Positions 1 through 9,333 of a DNA stretch of 33,637 nt are shown piece after piece (within the stretch, counting starts at the first letter, position 1; each line of letters begins with the position of its first letter). Source of the DNA: Pirellulales bacterium (GTDB lineage: Bacteria; Planctomycetota; Planctomycetia; Pirellulales; Thermoguttaceae); contig JAFGAY010000375.1 of assembly GCA_016933425.1 (NCBI GenBank), forward strand, positions 1-33,637, written 5' to 3'. A program made the position numbers and the translations under genes. A model generated the notes under the pieces. The model was given only the letters and a program-made list of their open reading frames with translations, was not told where the DNA came from and did no database searches.

Positions 1-1
1 C

Positions 2-1108
2 CTCGGCGTCGAAGTCTCGCGCGTGCCCCTTTCCAATGCGATTCTGCGAGACGAGGACTACTCGAGCCCGGTCGCCGGAATCCAATACGACGGACGTTTC
101 AATCTGCGTCTGCGTCTGGCCGGCAGCGGCGGCGGACGGCGGCTGCTGTTGAATTCCCACGTCGACGTCGTTCCTCCGTCCGAAGGCCAGCAAAGTCCGT
201 TCGAGCCGGTCGAGCGCGACGGCGTGGTCCACGGCCGCGGAGCGTGCGACGCGAAGGGTCAGATCGCCACAATCTGGCTTGTTTTGGCCGCGCTTGAGCG
301 ACTCGAAGCCCCACTGGCCGGCGATCTGATCGTTCACGTCGTCAACGAGGAGGAAAACGGCGGCAACGGCACGCTCGCCATGATTCGCTCCGGCGAAACG
401 GCCGACGCCTGCATCGTCATGGAGCCCACCACGGGCCGCATTTTTTCAAGCGTTCGCGGCGCCGTCTGGTTTCGCATCCTCTTCGAGGGAAGGCCCGGCC
501 ACTCAGGCCGCGCCGGCGGCACCATCAGCGCCCTGGCGCTGGCGCGCCGCGCGATGGACGCGCTCGACCGGTACCACGACGACCTGCTGGCCGCCTCGCG
601 CGGCATTCCGCTGTTCGACAAACATGAAAATCCCATGCCGCTTACCTTCGGCCGCTGCGCGGCGGGCGACTGGCCGGCCACCGCGCCGTCGCGCGCCGTG
701 GTCGAAGGGGTGCTCGGATTTCTGCCCAACAAAACCCGCCGCGAGGTCATGGCCGAGATGCGCGAGGTCCTGTCGGCCGCCGTCCCCGGTCATGCCCACC
801 GCGTCCGGCTCGAATTCACCTATCGCCACGACAGCCACGTGCTCGATCCGGCCCATCCACTGGTCGAAGAGCTGATGCGATGCTGCGCCGAAGCGGGCGC
901 GCCGGCCGAGGTCGACGCCATGACCGCCTCTTGCGACTCATGGTGGTACAACAACCAGTTGGGCATCCCGACCGTGGTCTACGGCCCCGGCACGCTGGCT
1001 CACGCCCACAGCAACAATGAACAAATCCGCCTTGTCGAAATTGCCAACGCCGCCCAAGCCCTGACCCATTTCGCCACCCACTGGTGCAACCTACCCCCTA
1101 ATCCCTAA
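2..1108 (+). CDS. M20 family metallopeptidase (ArgE/DapE-like), 5' end truncated by window
   Basis: Frame is open from base 2 (LGVEVSRV...). Motifs NSHVDVVP, GRGACDAKG, VNEEENGG and RPGHSG are typical of M20 zinc peptidases. Confidence 0.85.
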   Translation, partial: LGVEVSRVPLSNAILRDEDYSSPVAGIQYDGRFNLRLRLAGSGGGRRLLLNSHVDVVPPSEGQQSPFEPVERDGVVHGRGACDAKGQIATIWLVLAALERLEAPLAGDLIVHVVNEEENGGNGTLAMIRSGETADACIVMEPTTGRIFSSVRGAVWFRILFEGRPGHSGRAGGTISALALARRAMDALDRYHDDLLAASRGIPLFDKHENPMPLTFGRCAAGDWPATAPSRAVVEGVLGFLPNKTRREVMAEMREVLSAAVPGHAHRVRLEFTYRHDSHVLDPAHPLVEELMRCCAEAGAPAEVDAMTASCDSWWYNNQLGIPTVVYGPGTLAHAHSNNEQIRLVEIANAAQALTHFATHWCNLPPNP

Positions 1109-1136
1109 TCCCCAATCCCCAATCCCCCTCCTTCCC

Positions 1137-2171
1137 ATGCAAGCCCTGGTTAAAACCCAAAAAGGCGTCGGCCATCTCGCGTTGATGGACATGCCCGAGC
1201 CCCGGCCCGGCCCCGGCGAAGTCCTCATCGAGGTCCGCGCCAGCGGCATCTGCGGCACGGACGTCCACGTCAAGAACGACACGTTCCCCTATTGGCCGCC
1301 CGTGATCCTGGGCCACGAATTCGCCGGCGTTGTCGTCGAGCTAGGACCCGGTTGCCGGCGATATGCGTTGGGCGACCGCGTCGTCGGCGAGCCCCACACG
1401 CGGCATTGCGGACACTGTTATCTTTGCCGCACCGGCAACGTCCAAATTTGCCCCGAGAAACGGAGCCCCGGTTGGGGCATCCACGGCTCAATGGCCAAAT
1501 ACCTCGTCATGCCCGAGCAGCTACTCCACCGCATTCCCGACTCGCTCGATTTCGACACGGCCGCCGTCATCGAGCCAACCGCCAACGCGGTCCACGACGT
1601 TCTCGAACGGGCAACCGTCACTGCCGGCGATTTTGTCGTGGTCCTCGGGCCCGGGCCGATCGGATTGCTGGCCGCCATGACCGCCCGGGCGGCCGGCGCG
1701 CGGCACGTCGTCGTTGTCGGCGCGCCACCCGACGAGGGGTTGCGGCTCGGTCGGGCTCGGCAACTCGGCTTTCAGACGGTTCTGAACGTCGGGCACGACG
1801 ACGTTCCGGAGGTCGTTCGCGATTTGACCGACGGCGTCGGCGCCGATCTGGTCGTCGAGTGCTCCGGCGCTCCGCCGGCAATCGCCGGCACGGTCGAATT
1901 GATCCGCAAGAAGGGCCGTATCTGCGCGATCGGCCTGACCGGCGGCCGAAAGGTTGATTTTCCCTGGGAACAAGCGGCCTTCAAGGTGGCCGACATCCAT
2001 TTCTGCCTGTCGACCAGCTACACAAGTTGGAACCGCGCGATCCACCTGGTGGCCACCGGCCAGATCCCGGCCGGCGAGGTGATCACCCATCGCCTCCCCC
2101 TGGCCGATTGGCAAAAAGCCTTCGACGAAATCGAATCCCAACGCGCCCTAAAAATTATCCTCCACCCCTAA
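1137..2171 (+). CDS. Zinc-dependent alcohol/polyol dehydrogenase (threonine/sorbitol dehydrogenase-like MDR)
   Basis: GICGTDVHVKND, GHEFAGVV, structural-zinc cysteines CGHCYLCRTGNVQIC, Rossmann GPGPIGLLAA. Confidence 0.88.
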   Translation: MQALVKTQKGVGHLALMDMPEPRPGPGEVLIEVRASGICGTDVHVKNDTFPYWPPVILGHEFAGVVVELGPGCRRYALGDRVVGEPHTRHCGHCYLCRTGNVQICPEKRSPGWGIHGSMAKYLVMPEQLLHRIPDSLDFDTAAVIEPTANAVHDVLERATVTAGDFVVVLGPGPIGLLAAMTARAAGARHVVVVGAPPDEGLRLGRARQLGFQTVLNVGHDDVPEVVRDLTDGVGADLVVECSGAPPAIAGTVELIRKKGRICAIGLTGGRKVDFPWEQAAFKVADIHFCLSTSYTSWNRAIHLVATGQIPAGEVITHRLPLADWQKAFDEIESQRALKIILHP

Positions 2172-2257
2172 CTCTCCGCGCCTCTGCGCCTCTGCGCGAG
2201 AATAATTATCGCGCGGAGACGCGGAGCACGCCTTCATTCTTCAAGAAGGAATAGCAA

Positions 2258-3325
2258 ATGACGGTCGGATTTGGAATTGTCGGCGCCGGAATGATCTCGG
2301 GGTTGCACGCCGATGCGATCCGCAACTCAACAAAGGCCGAACTCGTGGCAATTTGCGATCTCGACGAGGCCCGGGCCCGAAAACTGGCCACCGACCATGC
2401 CCCCGACGCGAACGTTTACACCAGGCTCGACGATCTGTTGGCCGATCCCCGCGTCGAAGTCGTCAATATCGTCACTCCCAACCATTTACATGCCGATGCC
2501 GTTTTGGCCGCTGCCGCCGCGGGCAAACACGTCCTGTGCGAAAAACCGCCCGCCATGTCGCTGGCCGACACCGATCGGATGATCGACGCCTGCGCCCAAG
2601 CGGGCCGTCTTTTCGGCATTTTCGTCCAGAGCCGGTTGCGCGAGCCGATCCAACAAATGAAACGTGCCCTCGACGAGGGCCGCTTCGGCCGCGTGCTCCG
2701 CGCCGACGCCGTGATGAAGTGGTACCGCTCGACCGAATACTATCACACCGACGCCTGGCGAAGCGACCGGCGAAGTGGCGCCGGCGTGACCATCCAGCAC
2801 GCTTTCCACTACATCGATCTGTTGCAATATCTCGTCGGCCCGGCCGCGACGGTCGAAGCCCAAATGGTTAACCTTGCCCACCCCGACGTCAAGCTCGAAG
2901 ACACGCTCGACGCGCGTATCCTATTCGAGTGCGGCGCGATCGGCACGGTCGCCGCCAGCACCGCCCTATGGCCGGGAAGCGACGTGCGGATCGAGATCTA
3001 CGGCCAACGCGGCGCCGCGGTGATGCGGGGCGCAGCCTTTTCACTCTGGAAATTCCAGGACGAGCGGCCCGAGGACGACGCCATTCGCAAAGCCGGCGAC
3101 CCCCATCAGGCCACCGCCGCCGGCAGTCCCACGGCCCTGGCCAGCATCGATCACCAGCGGGTTATCGACGATTGTGTCGACGCGGTGGCCGAAGGCCGCG
3201 AAGTCGTCATCCCCTGCACAAGCGTCCGGCCCACCCTCGAAATGGCCCTGGCTATGTACCAATCCGACCGACTCCACCGGCCGGTCGACTTGCCCTTGAT
3301 CGACGAAATAAGCATCTGGCAATAG
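2258..3325 (+). CDS. Gfo/Idh/MocA family oxidoreductase
   Basis: N-terminal VGFGIVGAGMISGLHADAI Rossmann motif; HVLCEKPPAMSLADTDRM (EKP motif). Confidence 0.9.
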   Translation: MTVGFGIVGAGMISGLHADAIRNSTKAELVAICDLDEARARKLATDHAPDANVYTRLDDLLADPRVEVVNIVTPNHLHADAVLAAAAAGKHVLCEKPPAMSLADTDRMIDACAQAGRLFGIFVQSRLREPIQQMKRALDEGRFGRVLRADAVMKWYRSTEYYHTDAWRSDRRSGAGVTIQHAFHYIDLLQYLVGPAATVEAQMVNLAHPDVKLEDTLDARILFECGAIGTVAASTALWPGSDVRIEIYGQRGAAVMRGAAFSLWKFQDERPEDDAIRKAGDPHQATAAGSPTALASIDHQRVIDDCVDAVAEGREVVIPCTSVRPTLEMALAMYQSDRLHRPVDLPLIDEISIWQ

Positions 3326-3336
3326 CTTGGGTGCTT

Positions 3337-3417
3337 GGGTGCCATGCCCACGCTTGCCGTGGGCATGTTTTACCGAGGAATGTACGGCATGGCCACGCAA
3401 GCGTGGCCATGGCACCC
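3337..3417. repeat. Composite palindromic element: two perfect hairpins inside an outer inverted repeat GGGTGCCATG/CATGGCACCC
   Basis: CATGCCCACG-CTTGC-CGTGGGCATG (3343-3367) and CATGGCCACGC-AA-GCGTGGCCATG (3388-3411), bounded by GGGTGCCATG (3337-3346) and CATGGCACCC (3408-3417). Confidence 0.85.
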
Positions 3418-3533
3418 GCTACAGTTATCCGAAACGCGCTCTAGTCTGGTGTTCTCCTCTCGGCTATGCTGGAGGTACATGGCCAAGTCGCCATGCCTCC
3501 CCCCTGCCCCACCTTGAATCAGAAGAGGCCGCC

Positions 3534-4931
3534 ATGTCGGACAGCCCACCCTCCCCCACCCCGCGTCGGACCACTCGCCGCGACCTGCTGAAGTCCGCCT
3601 CGGTCCTCGCCCTGCCCTACTTCCTTCCGGCCTCGGTTTTCGGCGCCGCCGCGCCCAGCAATCGTCTGGCCGTCGGCTGCATCGGCACCGGGAACCAAGG
3701 CATTCAGGACTTAAAAGACTTTCTGCGAAATCGCGACGTCCAGGTCGTCGCCGTTGCCGACGTCAACACGGGCAGCCACGGCTACCGCGATCCCAAGCAG
3801 TTCCTCGGCCGCGAGCCGGCTCGAAAAACCGTCGACGATTATTACGCCAAGCAAAAACCGTCGGGTAGTTTCAAAAGCTGCGACGCCTACAACGATTTTC
3901 GCAAAATCCTCGACCGCGACGACGTCGACGTCGCGGTCGTCTCGACGCCCGACCACTGGCACGGCGCCATGGTCGTCGCCGCGGCCAAGGCCGGCAAGCA
4001 CATCTTTTGCCAAAAACCCCTCTCGCTCACGGTCCGCCAGGGCCAAAAAATGGTCGAGGCCGTGCGCCGCCACAATCGAATCCTGCAAACCGGAAGCCAG
4101 TATCGCTCCGGCCCTTCGGTGCGCCACGGGTGCGAACTCGTGCTCAACGGCCGCATCGGCCAATTGAAAACCATCCGCACGTATCTCGTGCGCAACAATT
4201 TCGCCGGGCCCGGCCCCGGGTGGAAACCCATGCCGGTGCCCGAGGGATTCGACTACGCAACCTGGCTGGGGCCCGCGGCCGAGGCGCCCTACCACGAAGA
4301 CCGCTGTCTGTACCGTTTCCGATTTATTTATGATTACTCGGGCGGCCAGATGACCAATTTCGGCGCCCATGCCAACGACGTAGCCCAATGGGGCAACGGC
4401 ACGTCGCTGACCGGACCCGTCGAGTTCGAGCCGATCGCCGCCGAGTGGCCGCCGAAGGGGAGCCTGTTCACGACGGCCTTGAGTTCCGAGTTTCGCGCGC
4501 GCTATGCCAACGGCGTCGAGCTGGTCTGCGCCACGGCCAACCGCGGATGCACGACGAGATTCGAGGGCGCCGAAGGCTGGGTCGAAATTACCGGCGACCA
4601 TCTTCGCACCCACCCCGAATCGCTCAAGGATTCAAAAATCGGCCCGAACGAAATCCACTTACCGCGAAGCATTCCCTCCCGGACCGAAAATCAATATCGC
4701 AACTACCGGCCCGACCACGTTCGCAATTTTCTCGACGCGGTTCGAGCCGGCGTCGACCCGATCGAGCCCGTCGAAGTCGGCCATCGCACGGCGAGCCTCT
4801 GCCACCTGGGCAACATCGCGTTGCGGCTGAACCGCAAGCTCCAGTGGAACCCCGACCGCGAACAATTCGTCGGCGATCCCGAGGCCGACCAAATGCTCGA
4901 TCAGCCGATGCGAGCCCCGTGGCAAATCTGA
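3534..4931 (+). CDS. Gfo/Idh/MocA family oxidoreductase with Tat signal
   Basis: MSDSPPSPTPRRTTRRDLLKSASVLALPYFLPASVFG (RR Tat signal), VGCIGTGNQG, HIFCQKPLSLTVRQG. The listed ORF starts upstream at 3327, but the signal peptide places the start at ATG 3534. Confidence 0.88.
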   Translation: MSDSPPSPTPRRTTRRDLLKSASVLALPYFLPASVFGAAAPSNRLAVGCIGTGNQGIQDLKDFLRNRDVQVVAVADVNTGSHGYRDPKQFLGREPARKTVDDYYAKQKPSGSFKSCDAYNDFRKILDRDDVDVAVVSTPDHWHGAMVVAAAKAGKHIFCQKPLSLTVRQGQKMVEAVRRHNRILQTGSQYRSGPSVRHGCELVLNGRIGQLKTIRTYLVRNNFAGPGPGWKPMPVPEGFDYATWLGPAAEAPYHEDRCLYRFRFIYDYSGGQMTNFGAHANDVAQWGNGTSLTGPVEFEPIAAEWPPKGSLFTTALSSEFRARYANGVELVCATANRGCTTRFEGAEGWVEITGDHLRTHPESLKDSKIGPNEIHLPRSIPSRTENQYRNYRPDHVRNFLDAVRAGVDPIEPVEVGHRTASLCHLGNIALRLNRKLQWNPDREQFVGDPEADQMLDQPMRAPWQI

Positions 4932-5045
4932 AAACGTGGTTTAGCGATACTTCAGCCGTCAGAAGCTATTTTCCGGCCACGACGGAGCTTGCCTCTCCAC
5001 CGCGGAACAGCGCAAACCGCTACCGCAACCTCACACTCGGGTGGA

Positions 5046-5074
5046 TTGACACCACCGCCCGACAATGGTAAATT
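5046..5074 (+). promoter_or_regulatory. sigma70-type promoter (TTGACA-N17-TAAATT)
   Basis: TTGACA at 5046-5051, 17-nt spacer, TAAATT at 5069-5074. Confidence 0.5.
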
Positions 5075-5080
5075 TAGAAA

Positions 5081-5212
5081 TACCGCTGCACGTCGTGGAG
5101 ATGGCGAATTCGACAAGATCTCAACCAGCATGGCAGCCTGGGCGTCGACTATCTACCGCCAGTCAGCGCCCTTTCCCAGGCTGTCATGTTGGCTGGGATC
5201 TTTTTTTCTTTG
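5081..5212 (+). ncRNA. Candidate intergenic small RNA ending in a terminator-like hairpin plus T-tract
   Basis: Downstream of the promoter at 5046. CAGCCTGGG (5134-5142) is complementary to CCCAGGCTG (5175-5183); the alternative stem TCCCAG/CTGGGA (5174-5198) is followed by TCTTTTTTTCTTT. No convincing CDS. Confidence 0.35.
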
Positions 5213-5437
5213 CGAAAGGTGTTTGCCGCGCATCGAGTTCATAACACCCCCCCTTCCCCACCGATCGATGGCACACCCGGAATCGAAATGCGAATGATTG
5301 TCCGTCGCCTCGAAACGCGAACGAAATGCCCCTCATCGTCCCTTCGCACTCTTATTCACTATGGGCCAATGCAACGACGACGACAATGAGCACATGGCTC
5401 ATTCTTATTAACCGAATGGCTCACGCCGCCGCGCCGA

Positions 5438-6607
5438 CTACAACTGCCACTCTTGGCGGTATTGGCCGGGGGTGCGGCCTGTCGAATTCTTGAAGAGCTT
5501 GCACATCGATTCAACGTGCTTGAATCCGGCAAGAGTGGCGATTTTGAACAGGGGATAGGACGTGGTCGTCAGAAGTTCCTTGACGCGGGCAATGCGAACG
5601 CGGCGGATTTCCTCGCTCGGCGAACGCCGCAATACGTCGGCAAACCGCCGCTTCAACGTGCTTCGCGATAGTTGCACGCATTCGACCACGGCGTCAATGT
5701 CGATTCCGTCGCAAGCGTGTTCGCGAATAAAACGAACCGCCGCGGCCAGGTCGACGTCGCCCACCGCCACGAAATCGGTCGACCGGCGGCTGACCACGCC
5801 CAAGGGAGCGACCAGCGTTCGCATCCGGCGCGGGCGATGGCCTTGGATCATCCGATCGAGCATCGAGGCCGCCTCATACCCTGTTTTTCGAGCATTTTTG
5901 GCTACGCTCGAAAGCGGCGGATCGCACAAATCGCAAAGAACGTCGTCGTTGTCCACGCCGATTACCGCCACCTCGTCGGGCACCGCGAAACCGTACTGGC
6001 CGCAAACGCTCAACACGTGCTGCGCCCGAATGTCGTTGCACGCCATCAACCCCACGGGCTTCGGCAGCGACTCGATCCACGCGGCCAGCGACTCGGCGCT
6101 GGGCAGCGACTGGACCTCGACGTACGAAGCATCCGGCTGCCGGCGCGTCGGACCCGAGTAAACGTGCGTCTTATGGCCCCGTTTTTTCAGGTACTCGGCA
6201 AAGTATTCGCACCGCCGCTGCGAGAAAAATACGCCCGCCGCCCCGCAGTAGGCGAAGTGCGCAAGCCCACGCTCCAGCAAGTGGTCGGCCGCCACGTGGG
6301 CCACCGTTCGATGGTCGGTCAGAATCGCCGGCACGCCGGGCACCTTGTGCAAACCGAGCAAATCGACCGTCGGCAATCCTTTCCGGCGAATCTGCTCCGC
6401 AATCTTCGCATTGCCGATCCGGGCGATGATGCCGTCTCCCTCCCACCGCTTCAGCCACGCCGGAAGGGCGTCGTATAGCCGGCGCTCATGTTGAAAAACG
6501 GTCCACGGCCCGTGCTCGCGCACATAACTGGCGATGCCGCGTTCCAACTCACGCCCATAAGCGCGAGAGGACTCGATCAACAGGGCTATTCGAAGGCGTT
6601 TACCCAC
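5438..6607 (-). CDS. XylR-family transcriptional regulator (LacI-like sugar-binding domain plus AraC HTH)
   Basis: RIALLIESSRAYGRELERGIASYVREHGPW; VIGVDNDDVLCDLCDPPLSSV; C-terminal AraC HTH (KELLTTTSYPLFKIATLAGFKHVESMCKLFKNSTGRTPGQYR). Confidence 0.9.
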   Translation of the reverse strand: MGKRLRIALLIESSRAYGRELERGIASYVREHGPWTVFQHERRLYDALPAWLKRWEGDGIIARIGNAKIAEQIRRKGLPTVDLLGLHKVPGVPAILTDHRTVAHVAADHLLERGLAHFAYCGAAGVFFSQRRCEYFAEYLKKRGHKTHVYSGPTRRQPDASYVEVQSLPSAESLAAWIESLPKPVGLMACNDIRAQHVLSVCGQYGFAVPDEVAVIGVDNDDVLCDLCDPPLSSVAKNARKTGYEAASMLDRMIQGHRPRRMRTLVAPLGVVSRRSTDFVAVGDVDLAAAVRFIREHACDGIDIDAVVECVQLSRSTLKRRFADVLRRSPSEEIRRVRIARVKELLTTTSYPLFKIATLAGFKHVESMCKLFKNSTGRTPGQYRQEWQL

Positions 6608-6821
6608 AATTCATACTCCACCAAACGTGCCCACATTGTCCACCATTCGCGGGACGACGGCAATCGCGTTCCACCCACATTCCTCCTGGCCTGCTTTCAA
6701 GCACGAGCAACGCGCGCCTCCATGAAAGTATAGAGGACGGATTCCGCGTTAGCGAAATCTTTTCCGGCGGAGTTGGGTTTTCTTCACCGTGTCAAAATTC
6801 CCGAGGAACCACAAGAAACGC

Positions 6822-6850
6822 TTGACACCGCGAATCCGGGCGACTAAACT
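6822..6850 (+). promoter_or_regulatory. sigma70-type promoter (TTGACA-N17-TAAACT) upstream of PEP-CTERM gene
   Basis: TTGACA 6822-6827, 17-nt spacer, TAAACT 6845-6850. Confidence 0.5.
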
Positions 6851-7136
6851 GAGTCGTGTTCTGGGAAACCAGAGCATTCTGTTAAACCGCCACAGCGCCC
6901 TACTTTGTAGTTTCCTTTCGGGCTCCGATTCCCTGGAGCGCCCGACAGGCGGTTTCCCACATTTTACGTTTGAGATCACCGTCTCAACGCGCGCATCACC
7001 GTTTCACTCACTGACGCCATGCCGTCAGAGGGTGAATCGACATTGCGTCGTCGGGGCGGCTGTCTCGCGGTGCGCGCATCTCGTCAACAGTGTTTGCTCT
7101 TCCATGCCCGTCCCTGTTGAGAAAAAGGAGAAACGA

Positions 7137-9239
7137 ATGTCTTGTTCAAACTACGTGTTGAAGGTACTCGCCTGCGCGGCTGGTTTGGCGATTCTGATTG
7201 CCGCCGGTCCTGCCGCGGCGCAAACCTCTTGGACCGGCGGCGTCAGCGCCGCCTGGAGCAATTCAGCCAACTGGGACAACGGCGTCCCCGACAACACCAT
7301 GGACGCCACGATCAACTGCGACTCCATGATGGGAGTTCTTTACGAGCCTGTGCTCGACGCCAATGGCTCCGCGTTGAATCTTTACATGGGCACCTCGTAT
7401 GACAGCTCCCTGACCGTCTCGAACAACTACACGCTGGAAGTCATCCCCGTCGACAGCGCCGGCGGCGTCATCTATGTCGGCCAGTCCGCGTACACCACCA
7501 GCACCATCCACCAGACCGACGGCACTGTTCGGGTCGGCGAACTCTGGCTCGGCGGCCTGGCCATCGGCGATTCCGGGGAAGGAATATACCAACTCGACGG
7601 CGGAACGCTCGAGATCACCGGCCGGCAAATTGTCGTTGGTGAACAAGGCGCCGGAACCTTCAACCAGACGGGCGGCACCGTGAATTGCCCCGATGCCTTC
7701 TACGTCGGCGACAATTGGTATGGCCATGCAAGCAGCAGCTACCCCGGCGCGGGTGGAACCATGACCATCAGCGGCGGCGTGTTCAACGGAGGCCAATACT
7801 ACGGTCTGATCGGCACCTGGGGAGGAAATGGCGAGCTCAATGTCAGCGGCACGGGCATTTTGAATGTCGGCTCGCTCGAAATGGGGTTGGGGTACTACGG
7901 CAACACGGCCGGCTCGAACAGCCAAATCAATCTCAGCGGCAACGGCCAAATCAATCTGCTCGGCCACATAATCCTCGCCGCCAATGAGGCCACCACCGGC
8001 GTATTGACCCAAACCGGCGGCACCCTGACCACCACGACGCTCATGAATGGACCGGGCACGGGCACGTACAACCTCACCGGTGGAACGCTCAATGTGTCCA
8101 CGGTTCCCGACATGAGCCTCGTCAACAACGGCGCTACGCTCAACGTCGGTGGACCCGGCGCCGTCACGACGCTTGTCTTCGGCGACCCCGGCGGCGACCC
8201 TATAAACCTGGCTTTGAATAAGCCCGCCGAAGTGTCCACCCCCTACGATCCTAATTATCCCGCGACATTCCCCGCTTCGTACGCCGTCGATGGAATCTAC
8301 TCGAATTTCTGTCATACGGGAAATTTCGAGGATTCCTGGTGGCGGGTTGACCTGACCGAAGGCGATTCAAACGTCTCCATGGATCAGATCGTGATCACGG
8401 CCCGCTACGACGGCTTCAACCAACATTTCTCGAATTTCTACGTCCGCGTCATCGACAAGGATGATGTCACGCAATTCGAGCAGAAGTACATTACGACAAC
8501 CGAGGAATACCTCGACGCCGGCGAACAACTCGCTATCACCCTGCCCAGCACCGTCGACGCCCGGTACGTGGAAGTCCAGATCGACGGTTGGAATCTTGTC
8601 AGCACCGGCTACCTCTTCTTCACCGAAATGGATGTCTACGATAGCGGTAATCTCACGCCGTCCGACTACACCGACTATACCCAATCGAGCACCAGCGTCC
8701 TCGGAATCGAACTCGATCCGGCTAACGAACTCTGCGACCAGCTCGTCGCCGGCGTGCTTACCATCGACGGCACGCTCGACGTCACCGCGCTGAGCAGCGA
8801 CTTCGCCGCGGGCCAGATCTTCGACATTCTCGACTGGGAAACGCTGGTCGGCACGTTCAGCACGGTTAACCTGCCCACGCTGACCGGCACGCTCGCCTGG
8901 GACGATTCCGCCCTGTACACCACCGGCGAGTTGGCCGTCATCTCGACCGGAACGCCCATCCCCGGCGACGCCAACAACAGCGGCACGGTCGATGAAGCCG
9001 ACGCCCTCATCTTGGCCAACAACTGGGGCGTCAGCGGCGAGGAAATCGAGTGGGGAGACGGCGATTTTAACGACGACAACGTCGTCAACGCCGCCGACGC
9101 GGCCATTCTAGCCGCCAACTGGGGCGCAACCAACATCCCCGAGTCGGCGCCCGTGCCCGAACCAAGCGCGTTGCTCATGCTCGCCTTGGGCGCCGTCGGT
9201 CTGCTCACCGGAGCGCGACGGACAAGGAACGCAAACTGA
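7137..9239 (+). CDS. PEP-CTERM protein with F5/8 type C-like domain and dockerin-like EF-hand pair
   Basis: Signal peptide MSCSNYVLKVLACAAGLAILIAAGPAAAQ after RBS aaaaaggag; repeated QTGGT/LTGGTL strand motifs; NLALNKPAEVS...SYAVDG...WWRVDLTEG; GDANNSGTVDEADALILANNWG and GDFNDDNVVNAADAAILAANWG; C-terminal VPEPSALLMLALGAVGLLTGARR. Confidence 0.88.
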   Translation: MSCSNYVLKVLACAAGLAILIAAGPAAAQTSWTGGVSAAWSNSANWDNGVPDNTMDATINCDSMMGVLYEPVLDANGSALNLYMGTSYDSSLTVSNNYTLEVIPVDSAGGVIYVGQSAYTTSTIHQTDGTVRVGELWLGGLAIGDSGEGIYQLDGGTLEITGRQIVVGEQGAGTFNQTGGTVNCPDAFYVGDNWYGHASSSYPGAGGTMTISGGVFNGGQYYGLIGTWGGNGELNVSGTGILNVGSLEMGLGYYGNTAGSNSQINLSGNGQINLLGHIILAANEATTGVLTQTGGTLTTTTLMNGPGTGTYNLTGGTLNVSTVPDMSLVNNGATLNVGGPGAVTTLVFGDPGGDPINLALNKPAEVSTPYDPNYPATFPASYAVDGIYSNFCHTGNFEDSWWRVDLTEGDSNVSMDQIVITARYDGFNQHFSNFYVRVIDKDDVTQFEQKYITTTEEYLDAGEQLAITLPSTVDARYVEVQIDGWNLVSTGYLFFTEMDVYDSGNLTPSDYTDYTQSSTSVLGIELDPANELCDQLVAGVLTIDGTLDVTALSSDFAAGQIFDILDWETLVGTFSTVNLPTLTGTLAWDDSALYTTGELAVISTGTPIPGDANNSGTVDEADALILANNWGVSGEEIEWGDGDFNDDNVVNAADAAILAANWGATNIPESAPVPEPSALLMLALGAVGLLTGARRTRNAN

Positions 9240-9333
9240 CTCGCATAACTAGGAACCAACATGGAGCGGAGGCTTTCGATAACTCGTCGTTGATACAACC
9301 ACTTTGTGAGTTCGATCTTTGAAGGAGAAATCC

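Noticed and set aside
5381-5405. ATGAGC-ACATG-GCTCAT palindrome near the XylR gene end as a terminator
   Set aside because: Short 6-bp stem without a proper T-tract on either strand; left unassigned.
6789-7136. N-terminal extension of the first PEP-CTERM ORF
   Set aside because: Begins upstream of the predicted promoter and lacks a signal peptide; a clear RBS and signal peptide begin at 7137.
7263-8315. 350-aa minus-strand ORF inside the first PEP-CTERM gene
   Set aside because: Mirror of the repetitive Gly/Thr-rich coding sequence; no start context or family signature.
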